A stretch of 64,000 nt of DNA from Bullera alba (Eukaryota; Basidiomycota; Tremellomycetes; Tremellales; Bulleraceae), in assembly GCA_001600095.1 (NCBI GenBank), contig BCIX01000001.1, positions 3,807,198 to 3,871,197 on the forward strand, in the 5' to 3' direction. The notes beneath the pieces were generated by a model. It was not told where the DNA came from. It saw only the letters and a program-made list of their open reading frames with translations, and did not search any database. How positions within the stretch are numbered: the stretch's first letter is position 1; each line of letters opens with the position of its first letter. The position numbers and the translations under genes are program-made. Below, piece by piece: positions 47,920-58,008 of the stretch.

Positions 47920-48872
47920 CTAAGCTTTCCAGCGCCAGACTCCTACTGCCTCATCCCCAGCTGGCCCTGAAGTTCTACCCGTGCTTTTCGCTATAGGCTC
48001 ATGGTGGACCAGCTCCCACTTCTCATCCAGCATCTCGTGATACACATCCAGGCTGAGTGGATATGGAGGATGGTCGGGATATCCACCCTCTGGCTCCGGG
48101 ATGTTGAGCGGGAACATCAATGTGAGCAAAAGTGTGCCGGGTGTTGGTTTGGCGAATGCGTTGATGGCTTTTCTCCAATCCGGTCTCATGCTGGGTGGTA
48201 AAGCGCATAGGAATCTAGAGTCGTAGAGATTGTCAAGTTTGGTTTAGTATACAATGACACTCGTACTTACGTGTAATCCAGGATGACATCGAACTGAGCG
48301 GCTTGATTCTGAGCTGCCGCAAATACATCATCGCAGAGGATCTCGGCCTTTGCATCGACTTTGCGCTGAGTAGACAGCCATCTAACAGGCCTTGTCAGCT
48401 GCCAGGCAGCAGCAGAGGTATGTGACTTACTGCTTCGCAGCCTCTACTCCAGTTGGACTGAGGTCGATACCGAGGGTGTCCAGTCCCCGCTCAGCTAGCA
48501 GCTGAATATCATACCCCTGAACAGAGACGAGAAATTACACGGTCAGTCTGGGTTCGTTCGCTTGATCGTGTCTAGTGACTCACTCGACCGCAGCCTGGCA
48601 CCACCGCCCTACCACTCTTAGGTACCCCCAACTCGTCAGCTCGAGGACCCGAGAGTAGCGCCACTAGAGCGGGATGGGCGGACTGCTGGTCCCACCCAGT
48701 CCGACCCTGCTGCCTGTCGAAGTAAGCAATCAGCCTCGTTGCGTACTGGGTCACGTCCCAAGAGGTCAAGATCGAACATACCACCGCTCCTCCCAGATCT
48801 CTGCACCACAGTCAGCCACGCCCAACAGGCCTGTCGGCAACACTTACCAGTCTTTGCATCGGTACTGGACAT
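47920..48872 (-). CDS. SAM-dependent thiol/thiopurine methyltransferase family (TPMT)
   Basis: Transfers methyl from S-adenosylmethionine to a thiol or similar small acceptor in the cytosol. Exon 1 is short (MSSTDAKT, from 48872). The next reads VTQYATRLIAYFDRQQGRTG-WDQ, with the trailing 'GW..G' TPMT entry, then GRAVVPGCGRGYDIQLLAER, the SAM-binding motif I, LDTLGIDLSPTGVEAAKQWL (motif II acid), AEILCDDVF and FDVILDYTFLCALPPSMRPD (motif IV). The C-terminal exon has LLLTLMFPLNIPEPEGGYPD and HPPYPLSLDVYHEML, typical of fungal thiol methyltransferases. It ends VGVWRWKA. Related plant and bacterial enzymes make methyl halides or detoxify thiols. Confidence 0.88.
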
Positions 48873-49253
48873 CTCAGTCGTCTAACCGCGTAGTCGTATG
48901 CGAATGTGTGCGAAGCAGGTGAGGAGAACAGTTCTGACACTGAGGAATAAAGGAACGCTTGTAGTACGGGGTACGGGTGGCCGCTGCACCAATCGGCTCG
49001 CGATCAGCGTGCCCGAATTCGGCCATACTGTACTTAGTAATGCTGAAAGCTCAACAGTCATATGTAGAGTACACAGCTCAGAGCTCAGAGCTCCTTGGAG
49101 CCGATACGCGGTACGAGGCGATGACAGAGGTACAAGCCCCGTGAAGCACCGTACATGTAGGCCCCGGGAGGCTCCAGCTCGATCAGGAATGATATGCGCA
49201 TTATCACTACTGGCTACTAATGTTCTGGGCCCAACGAGCAACCGATGAGATTG
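48873..49253. other. Intergenic, about 380 bases
   Basis: Promoter of the methyltransferase gene and 3' flank of the HPP gene. CAGAGCT is repeated at an 8-base step near 49076-49092. No gene. Confidence 0.45.
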
Positions 49254-50337
49254 CTACTTTGCCGGCCGCCCAACAACGATCCTCTCCTCCTGGAACATCT
49301 CTGGCGTCCGCCCACCGCCCTCGGCCCGTCCCAGCACGTTGTCCCTGGACCTCGAGCGATCCAACATCTCCTCGTCCTGGACGTTAATGACCAGATCCTG
49401 TCGCGGTCTGCCCCTATCCGAGCTATTCTGCCCCCTCGACTGCTGCACCAGTCGATCCTTTGAAGTTGCCGGCGCCGGTGAGGACTGCGAACGTTCCTGC
49501 TCTGACTTCTTCTGATCCTCCTCGTCTCCCTTGGGTGGGGGAGTGACCAAAGCGAAAGTAGGGCTGAGCCAGTACACGGGATACCGCCGTCTACCGAGAT
49601 TATTGATGATCAGAGCCCATCCGAGCATGATGAGCGACGAACATAGTATCGTGGGGAGATAATACCATCCTATAGATGCGATGTGGACATCGACTGCTGC
49701 AGCCAGCGCAGCTGCTCCAGCTCTGAATGGTTTCCCTAGAATCAGTATCCTTCTTGCAAACTTCTCTGAAGCTCAGGAGCACTCACGGTGGATGAACGAT
49801 GCCTAGGACTTGCATCACAGTCACGCTAATCGCAGTGCACAGACCTCCGTTGATCCAGACGGTAGGGTGGAAAGTCACATTGCCAGACTCCAGGTGCTCC
49901 ATATACGACGCGTTCAACCTGAACAGCTTGGTGACTGCTACACCTATGATCGCCGAGGAGAGATTACCGAGCACGAAGTTCCTTGGCTGAGCTAGCGGTG
50001 ACTCGATAACGCCGAACACCAACACGGCACTAGCTCCAAACGATGTCAAGATAGTAGGCGAATGGTAGACCTGTCTAAAGACGGTGTTTGTTGACAGGAT
50101 ACTTTCCACCAGGAGAATACCGATAAACGCGCCTATCCAGGTGAAGATCCACACCTCGAGCTTCAATGGTAGTCTGGAGAGACATGCCAGTGGTGTTGAC
50201 GGCGCGTAGGGCAGTTTCGTTCCGGGAGGTCGGTAGCCCAAGAATCGCGAAACAGGGAGGGGGAAGTGTGAACGAACATCTTGCTTCACTCTAAATCCGT
50301 CCATCCGAGAACGACTCCGCTGCCAAGAGTCGAGCAT
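49254..50337 (-). CDS. HPP-family integral membrane protein
   Basis: A four- to five-span membrane protein; the family is widespread, and a chloroplast member has been linked to nitrite transport, so the substrate here is unknown. The start is the ATG at 50337 (MLDSWQRSRSRMDGFRVKQD). Spans: VWIFTWIGAFIGILLVESIL, ILTSFGASAVLVFGVI followed by ESPLAQPRNFVLGNLSSAII (the hallmark PLAQPRN), WINGGLCTAISVTVMQVLGI ending in VHPP, the name-giving motif, and WYYLPTILCSSLIMLGWALI. The exon after HPP continues PFRAGAAALAAAVDVHIASI; its acceptor is ambiguous because the closest AG does not keep the frame. The cytosolic tail is rich in Glu/Lys/Gln/Ser with RSRSRDN. Confidence 0.88.
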
Positions 50338-50745
50338 GGTGAACGCAACCTTCACCCCTTGGTGAGTGGACCTTCATAGAGGACAGGTTGGAGAAGTAGG
50401 CTGAGCGATTGCCGAAAATACACACAACTCTACTGCTCAGCATGACCAACATTCAGCCATTGCTCGCCAACTCGACTTGCTCAAATCCCGGTAACTGCGC
50501 GGCCGGTTCTGCTAGCTTCTGCTGAGCCTGTGCCTGACAGATTACAGCAGTGTTTACAGCACATGGAGGTGCATGGGATGTTTACAGGCAGTGAGTTACT
50601 GATTTTCATAGGTAATGCATCGTGAATGTCCTATAGATCAAGGTAGTGTGCGTCAATACATAAGCCCGGAACAGTCGTCTACAGAAGTGTGGGAGGAGGC
50701 TACAATTTCCAGAACCGCAACGTCCAGCGCTGACCGGTTACCTCA
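50338..50745. other. Intergenic, about 410 bases
   Basis: HPP promoter and 3' flank of the next minus-strand gene. Nothing recognised. Confidence 0.45.
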
Positions 50746-52199
50746 TCACTTCTTGACCTGGTTGAGGGCGTCTTCAATCTCCGTGGTGACCTTCTTCCCG
50801 ACCTTGGCCATCTTGGGTTTCCAAGCAGTCTTCTTAACAGTTTTGCCATCCTTCTCCGTTCTGACCCATCCGATCGACGACAACAGCTCCGACAGTCGCC
50901 CATTTGTCTTCAGATCCGAGAGAGTCTGTTGATCGGCGACGTAAGCCTTGTTGCCAATGACCAGAAGAGGAGATCGGTTCAGAGGCAGTCCTAGTCTCTC
51001 AAGGACGCTGAGGATCGTCGAACGGTCGGGTCGGGAGTGGATAGGCAGAAGCGTTGGCTTTCTCGACGTTCCGTGGGCTTCAGAGATCATGTCCAATAGG
51101 TCGTGAGGCAAGTTGCTCAATCTGACGGATATATCAGTCACTGCGTTCGTCTTATAGCGGAGCTGACCACAGCCTACTCACCCGTTACTACCGTACCAAA
51201 CAACAACCTCGTGCTCCCGCTCCCTCTCTAGCTCGCCAAGGGCAAGTGGACTGGGTTCGAATCCAAGCAAAATGTTGGCGTCCAGAGGTTCCAGCGGGTT
51301 GACGGTCGAAGTGAGCCTGTTGTAAGACGATTCCAGAAGATACGACTGCAGAGCGAGCAGCTCATGCGAAGGTGGCAGAGGCTGAGCGGCAGGGCTGGGT
51401 CGATTGGCTTTTGGTGGGGCTGCGAAGAAAGTCAGTTCGTGAACTTCATACAGAAACGGTTAATGCACTCACCGATAGCAGGGTTTCGCATGAAGCCAGC
51501 GAGGAAAGCGTTCTCGGCGTCGATGACCTGCTCCGCGAACGACCGCTTCATCATGTGTGCGGCTTTGATCTGCGGGGGCACGTAATCTCTATCCAAAGCG
51601 TCCTGATGGCTGGTGATCGGATTGACTACGTCGTTGTAGGCGAATCCTTCCGTGTCTAGGGCCAGACGCCTGGCGACACTGGCCGTGTGTAGAGACGGAA
51701 GTCTAGCAGCTGGAACGAACACCAGAAGCATAATCGAAGCGAGAACCAGAGAGGCGAGGAACATGAGGCGGAGAAGGGGTCGTGGCAGCCCAGACGAGAT
51801 GGGCAGGGGTGCCGAGGGGATGTTGACAGGGAGGAACGTAGGCGATGTGACTGATTTCTCTTGGGGGTACGACTGTGTCGGCGTGGTTCGACCAGATTTC
51901 AAACGAGGAGTAGCATCGAGATCCTCTACCTGGAGGATCACCGAGCCGGTGTTTCGAGGCGATGGCAGACCACCAGGGTATGCGGCATCGAGGGTGAAGT
52001 GTTTCTGCTGCGGTGTCCTAGGCGATCGCGGACGTAGACCATTGCGATAGTCCGAGTTGTCAAGTGAGCTTGGCATGAGTTCTGCTGGGATGAGCGATTT
52101 GAGAGATGTGAGATGGGGAGCACGGCCTTTGCCATCTGTTGGCAGCAGTCGGGGCGACGTTGGGGGTGAGAACAGGAATCGATGGATTGGCGAGGACAT
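50746..52199 (-). CDS. Type II membrane protein with a cysteine-free glutaredoxin-like domain
   Basis: Residues 1-140 are Ser/Pro/Arg-rich and cytosolic (MSSPIHRFLFSPPTSPRLLP...). One membrane span, LRLMFLASLVLASIMLLVFV, follows, placing the rest in the lumen or outside. The C-terminal domain reads HEVVVWYGSNG / LSNLPHDLLDMISEAHGTSR, TILSVLERLGLPLNRSPLLV, IGNKAYVADQQTLSDLKTNG and RLSELLSSIGW. This order (strand, helix, cis-Pro-like SPLLVIG, then a loop with D at the end and LKTNGRLSELL) resembles glutaredoxins such as yeast Grx6/Grx7, but the CPYC/CSYS site is replaced by YGSN, so it cannot be a thiol oxidoreductase. I find no cysteine anywhere in the spliced product. The basic end (KKTAWKPKMAKVGKKV) is unusual. 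Three exons. Confidence 0.7.
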
Positions 52200-53103
52200 G
52201 TTAGGCTGAGATACTACGATTGGTCGTTTGGTTGTGCAGGTGTCGTCCTAGGTCCAGCTAGGGGAGAGCGAGGGTGAGGGTGATTGAGGTACAGTTGTGA
52301 GGGCCAGGGGATGTGAGTTATCGCTATCAAAGCGTTATCTGTTGAACGAATGTCGTCGGAGGCGGAAAGATCGAAAGTGTACCTGTCAAAGGCTATAGAA
52401 GAAGATTTGCTTAGCGCACAAGATGAAACTGAAGATTGAATATTGAGGAGCGATCGTAGGAGGGTTAGAAGGAAGCAACAACAAGTCAGCAGTAGCAATT
52501 AACGTCCGGCCATGAGCTTCAAAGCCGCGATGCTGAGCTATGCTGAGCCGCGAGTTTTTCATCCGTACGTGACGACTGTGACGAGACGCGACACGAGAAG
52601 GCGAGCAACATGACGTTGTGGGTGACTGCTGGCCGCCACCGCCGAGGCACCAGGGTGGAAGAGCTGCGGTCTCCCCTGGGTCTCCCTGTCGTCTCAAGGC
52701 GTCACCAGAAGAAGCACGCGCTCAACAGAGACGAAGAGCACTTTTGGATCCACACCAACGGATGTGGTATCTCCTGATCGGAAACGCCATTTTCCCTGAC
52801 GAGATCGCGGCAGAATATTTCCAGGGCCGAGGGCGCCAGGGCGAATCAGGGACAAGCGCGTTTCTGGCACATTAAGAACAAGCTTTAATTGCCACCCTAC
52901 TCTGCTGATCTGCTCGACAAGGCTCGACATTCCTCCACCAGCCTCCACCAGCCTCCGCCTCTGCTGTCCGGCGCCGCTACATAGCTAGTGTCGGTCGTGA
53001 CTCTTGGCCAGGAGATTGTCTCGAGTCGGACATCTGAGTAGACCTGAGGCCGATAGCCACTACCATTGTCGGCCTAAGCAGCGCCGCCCGGCACTAGTCA
53101 CAA
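52200..53103. promoter_or_regulatory. Intergenic, about 900 bases, with decamer repeat
   Basis: Promoter of the Grx-like gene and 3' flank of the cyclo-ligase gene. No gene supported. GCCTCCACCA-type decamers occupy 52931-52960. Confidence 0.5.
52931..52960. repeat. Three-copy 10-bp tandem repeat
   Basis: TCCTCCACCA, GCCTCCACCA, GCCTCCGCCT follow one another without gaps. Confidence 0.8.
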
Positions 53104-54152
53104 TCATGATTCATGCTCCAGTCCAGAACCCGATAAGCTCTTCTGCCGCCAGACTAACCCTGCCGGCGAAATCACTCCGTCTAACTGAAAATCGGTCTCG
53201 GTCGTCGGCACCTTCTGTTCCGTGAGCATCTGCTGCTGCAGCGACAGAGCGACTACAGGTAGTCAGCCATGAGATAAGACCTTCGAGTGTCGCCAGAGGA
53301 AGACTAACTCAGTAAGGGACGCCGTCCAGATTTAGTGTAGGAATACAGGAACCGGTCGTAGAACGCCTTCCCACGGCCAAGCTGCACTAGGTCAGGAGCG
53401 GATCGTAGCAGCGGTGGGAGACTGAAAGGACAAGAGGAGGACGACTCACCCTGTTGCACTCGGCATCAAATGCGACCCCAGGTAGGAGGATCACATCGAG
53501 AGGATCAACGGGCTGGGAAGCGACTGGAAGTGTCAGACTGTTTTACTCGAATTACTCGACTCAGTGGACCTACCGTTCTCGCGCTGAGTCTCCTCTCCGA
53601 CATCTTTCCTCGTCCTGCCGGGATCCACTATTCCCCACTTGTCAAGTGGACAGGCATTCAAGTCCTCCTTATTGTACAGCCGTAGCATCTGCATATCGGG
53701 CAAAAGGTGTGGTGTTGTTGATTCGCGGTCGGGCGATATCTCGTGATCCGGTTTTGGGGGGCCCGTAGGAGGCAGGTATGGAACGTAAAGCCTTTTGCCT
53801 GAAAAGCATCAGCAACTGGCCAAAGACTGGAGACGGTCTTTCGCGGCGCACCTGTAGACAGCGCATTCTCGACGATGTCATTCGTCTGCAGCTCCCCGCT
53901 CGGCATGCTGAGGTAGCAAGCGATGCTCTTGGCCTCGCGGTAGAACGGACTATCGAAGACGATCCGAGCGACGACCTGGGCTGCACATGATCAGCCCCCT
54001 TTCCAGCTCGTTTTCATCGAACGGCCCAAACGATCATCGTTATCAATCGGAGGCAAGGATCACGGCTCACACTGCTGCTCGATCTCGGATTGGGATATCC
54101 CTCGAAGCGTTCTCAATATCGACTTTCGCAGGGACTGCTTTAGAGCTGTCAT
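53104..54152 (-). CDS. FAU1: 5-formyltetrahydrofolate cyclo-ligase (methenyl-THF synthetase)
   Basis: Uses ATP to convert 5-formyl-THF to 5,10-methenyl-THF, returning stored folate to one-carbon metabolism. At least five exons. The N-terminus MTALKQSLRKSILRTLRGIS-QSEIEQQ is the usual 'K..LR' helix. Then come IACYLSMPSGELQTNDIVEN, KRLYVPYLPP (the ATP/folate Lys-Arg), KWGIVDPGRTR... with the conserved 'WGI.EP' type element, VILLPGVAFDAECNRLGRGK AFYDRFL, the catalytic loop, then PLLIALSLQQQ with VPTTETDFQLDGVISPAG at the end. The Arg/Lys of LGRGKAFYDRFL binds phosphate. It diverges from the PABA synthase gene, another folate gene, across 523 bases. Confidence 0.93.
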
Positions 54153-54675
54153 TTCGGTCTCGGCCTCGCATGGAGTCATCGGGCGATGATCAGTCCATTA
54201 ATCAGGGGCAAGAGCTGATGAAAGTGAACTCGAACTCCACTCTGAGGTTGGGAGGATACAAAGTCAGTTGAACGCTGGCATGGAGTCGGTGACTCGGTTC
54301 GGTACGAAACGCCTCGCAACGCTCGATGACATGGACCGAAGCTACAGAGTACGAACGGCTGATTGTCCAAGATCCGAAGGGAGATTAGCGGGATCAAAAG
54401 TCAGATCTGGCGGCTAATCCGTTCGTATCGTATGCAAGGTTGGCTAGGGTTGGCTTGTTGAGAAGCTGAGATCGGCCTATAGGCGCCATATTCATCTGAG
54501 CCTAGGCCTCCGCGCGGCCCGCGGGGCGCTCCGGTTCACGTTTAGTTGACGTCTTCCCAACTTTTTCAGTGATCGAGGACGTTATCGAGCCAACTTGTAT
54601 CGAAGCATCGACCATCTCAGATTTGAGCACATCTTGGGATACCATCAATTGACAGCTGCAAGCTGAAATCACGGA
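54153..54675. promoter_or_regulatory. Shared divergent promoter of two folate genes
   Basis: 523 bases between FAU1 and the PABA synthase start. It contains a very GC-rich block near 54508-54535 (CGCGCGGCCCGCGGGGCG) and no TATA box. No factor-binding site named. Confidence 0.6.
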
Positions 54676-57600
54676 ATGGAATTGCCTCCCTTGCCTCGGA
54701 CCCTGATCTTGGACTACTATGACTCTTGTGAGACCAATCTAGCTCTTGATTCGCGCTCGAGCTGACATCGCTCAGACACCAACAATCTCTTGACCTTATT
54801 CACCCGCCTGTACTCCGATGCGGAGGTCTTGAACAAGGTTGTCGTTGTCAAAGCAGACCATTATGACTGGTAGGCTTCTGCTACTCGTTCGTCGCGAGAC
54901 AGGGGCTTATGATTCGTGTAGGGAGGAGTTCCGCCGTGATGTGCTGCCAGGTATCGATTGTGTCATCCTCTCGCCTGGACCTGGCTCGCCAGACAAGGCA
55001 GAGGTGAGCGATATATCCACGCACATCAAGCTTGAAGTGGAGTACTCGCTGACGGTGTCTAGGACATTGGCTTCGCGCTCGATCTCATTCGATCGCATCC
55101 GGTTCCCATTCTTGGAGTCTGTCTAGGTCATCAGGCAATCGGCGTAGCTTTCGGCGGAAAGGTGAGTCGATCACGTACCGGTGGCACTGCTGATACCGTC
55201 TTAGATTGTAAATATGCCTTACATTACCCACGGGCACGTGGTATCCGTTGCTCCTGTAACTCCCACCATCGGCCTCTTCTCTTCACCTACCTGGACGCAA
55301 TCAGGAGGAGACGTGTTCGACGTGGTAGTCTATAACAGCTTGACCGTCGAGCCAGAATGTGAGTAAGGGGTCATAGATCTACCCGGGAGCTGACTTCCTG
55401 CAAAGCGCTACCTGCGGAGCTCGAAGTCACAGCGTGGTCGGCGCCCAGAGGAGGTAGGACTAGGACGATACAAGGCCTGAGGCATAGGAGTTATCCAATC
55501 TGGGGAGTGCAGTATCATCCCGAGGTGAGTGGATCAAATCTGAGGAGATCGAATCACTAGTTGATGGTGACTTCAGTCTATATCATCGACGCGAGGTGCC
55601 GCGTTGGTTCATGCCTTCCTTGATCAAGTGCACAAGCACCACTCTACCCCACCTTCCTTCCCACCCTTGTCGCACGCCCTCAAGACGTCATGCTCGTTCC
55701 GCGTCGCCAGCAACGGAGGGAGCTCCAAGCCTTCGTCCATCAGGAGATCGGCGTCTGCGATCGCTGCCTTCCCTACGCCGCCGATATCACCCGCCGCCTC
55801 ATATTCGTCACAAGAGGATCTGACCACGCCCGTCGCCTCATCTTCCCTACTCAGGACCAAAGAAATTAAGTTTGGGGATCTTGGCAAGGCTTTGGCCACG
55901 CAGGATGTCTTCGAGCGTGTCATCAGATCAAGAAAAGGCAAAGAGAAGGCTCTTGGCGACATATGGCTTGATGGTCAGACTGTGAGTTACAGTGCATTTC
56001 CGCTGGCTCCGCCGGTGCTGATGAACTTTCAGCCCACGAGACCAACTACCACTTCCTTTGCAGTCCCCTCGTTTCTGCTCTCCTACTCTCTCGCCTCGCG
56101 GACTATCACATTTCACGCATCCAACTCGCAAACGCATCAGAAAGTACTGGAAGACGATGACACATTTTGGGACTGGTTCTCCGAGGCGCAGATCGCACTC
56201 TCAGTCCCAAGCACATCTCGGCATCAGAGAGGCTGGCAAGGAGGCTGGGTCGGTTGGATGAGCTATGAGATGAAGGAGGAGAGTTTGCAGGGATATCATA
56301 GGAAGGAGAGGAAAGCTGCGACCTCCAGCGATGAGGTGGACGCTTGTTGGGCGTGGACGGATTGGCTATTGGAGAGGAGCCCTTCCGGAGAGTGGACACT
56401 ACGAGGCTTGATCGCCGACGAGACGTCCTCCCCCCGAGTGGCGCATCCGGGCGGTTTATTGGCATGGCTTCATAGCCTGGATCTAGGGGTTGGCCTGACG
56501 ATTGAAGATCACGCCAACATATTGTCATCCGTTCAGGCTTCTTTGGCAGGTCATCCTCAAGAGACCACTAGACCCGCATCGGCGTTCCCCAGGTTCCATC
56601 CAATCGCCAACGGATCAGACTATCAATCGCGAATTGGACTATCTCGCGAGTCTATACGCCAAGGTGACTCGTACGAGCTCACCCTCACTACCGCATTCAA
56701 ATCGCAAGTATCCTCGGAAACCGATCCCTACGAGCTGTATGTCAGACTACGAACATTTAACCCGGCATACTATTCGACATACATCTCCTTCCCATCGGTA
56801 AAGACGCCACGAGGCACCGGTGTCCATGTGCTGAGCTCGAGCCCGGAGCGGTTCCTGAAGATTGAGCGGACGGCAGACGGGAGCAGGGTCGAGATGATGC
56901 CTATCAAGGGCACCAAGGCACGAGTCAAGCCTGGCCAGTGCGTCTGCGTTCCCGGCAAGGGCTGTGAAGGAAAGCAGCCAGGCTCCGAGGAATGCCTGAT
57001 AGAGGGTCGCAGAGTTGACGTTGAGAGAGGTCAGCAACTCCAAGCCGATCTCAAGGAGAGAGCAGAGAATCTCATGGTCAGCACAATGGGTGGTTAAGGT
57101 GGAAGGAGCTGATGACGTCTCAGATCGTCGATTTGATCCGGTCCGACCTCCTATCTTGTTGTTTACCATCAACGGTGACCGTGCCCAAGCTCATTGCCCT
57201 GGAGAGTTACGGTGTTCATAACTTGGTCACCACCGTGCAAGGTCTTTTGGCCGACAACGTTGGTAGCGTAGACGCCGTGAGGAGGTGTTTCCCACCAGGT
57301 GAGTTTTTCTTGCCGTATATGATCATACAAGCATTTATCTGACGTCAACTAGGGAGTATGACCGGTGCACCTAAATTGAGATCAGTCCAGCTTCTAGAGG
57401 GCTTCGAAGGGCAGAGGCGACGTGGGATTTACTCTGGTGCTCTGGGATATATCTCAGTCGACGGAAGCACGGATCTGAGCGTCGTCATCCGGACTATCAT
57501 CGTCGAGGGACAAGGTGAGCACATTGAGAGGCCACCCCGGATAAGACACTTGACTGATTGCACCCCGGTAGAAATGACGCTCGGCGCTGGGGGTGCTATC

Positions 57601-57687
57601 ACTTGGTTGTCAGATCCACAGGGGGAATGGGACGAGGTATTGACAAAGGTGCAATCGGTAGTGGGCCCGTTGGAAGGTGTTCAGTAG
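54676..57687 (+). CDS. ABZ1: Bifunctional PABA synthase (aminodeoxychorismate synthase, PabA-PabB fusion)
   Basis: Converts chorismate and glutamine to 4-amino-4-deoxychorismate, the precursor of p-aminobenzoate for folate. The N-terminal amidotransferase domain: [47 protein letters not shown] with the catalytic Cys, and [12 protein letters not shown] with the His/Glu. The PabB domain begins in the big exon (55604-57097): [45 protein letters not shown] and [13 protein letters not shown]. After a Cys-rich insertion it resumes [11 protein letters not shown] / IVDLIRSDL, then [40 protein letters not shown] and [11 protein letters not shown]. The intron at 57076-57121 uses a GTCAGC donor. Soluble, cytosolic. 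Confidence 0.95.
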
Positions 57688-58008
57688 TAAGATGTTCTAC
57701 CTTGCTACATGTACGTACCGCCTACAGTACAATTACAGTACTACCTATAGCTGCGAGCTGCTTTGCTCTGGACTTGCTAGCTACTATGCTAGGTATGCTA
57801 GGTATGCGAGGCGCTATAGGCCAGTATCACCGCTCCTCCCTGACGTGGCGTTAATTTGCCACCCAAATCACTATCACACGTCGAACGCGTCCCGCGCGGT
57901 TTGAAGACGAGTGCAAATGTCCAAATGAGATTCTGTTCATTTCAGCTGTGCTCCTCACTCCTCTTCAGCGCGCGCTCAAACTCGACAGGCTAGTGCTACT
58001 CGACCAGC
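57688..58008. other. Intergenic, about 320 bases
   Basis: Between PABA synthase and POB3 in tandem. TATGCTAGG repeats at a 9-base step near 57785-57806. No gene. Confidence 0.5.

Noticed and set aside
51245..51270. GGTTCGAATCC box resembling a tRNA T-arm
   Set aside because: No acceptor stem, D arm or anticodon arm at tRNA distances; it lies in a coding exon (reading GFEPSP on the minus strand).
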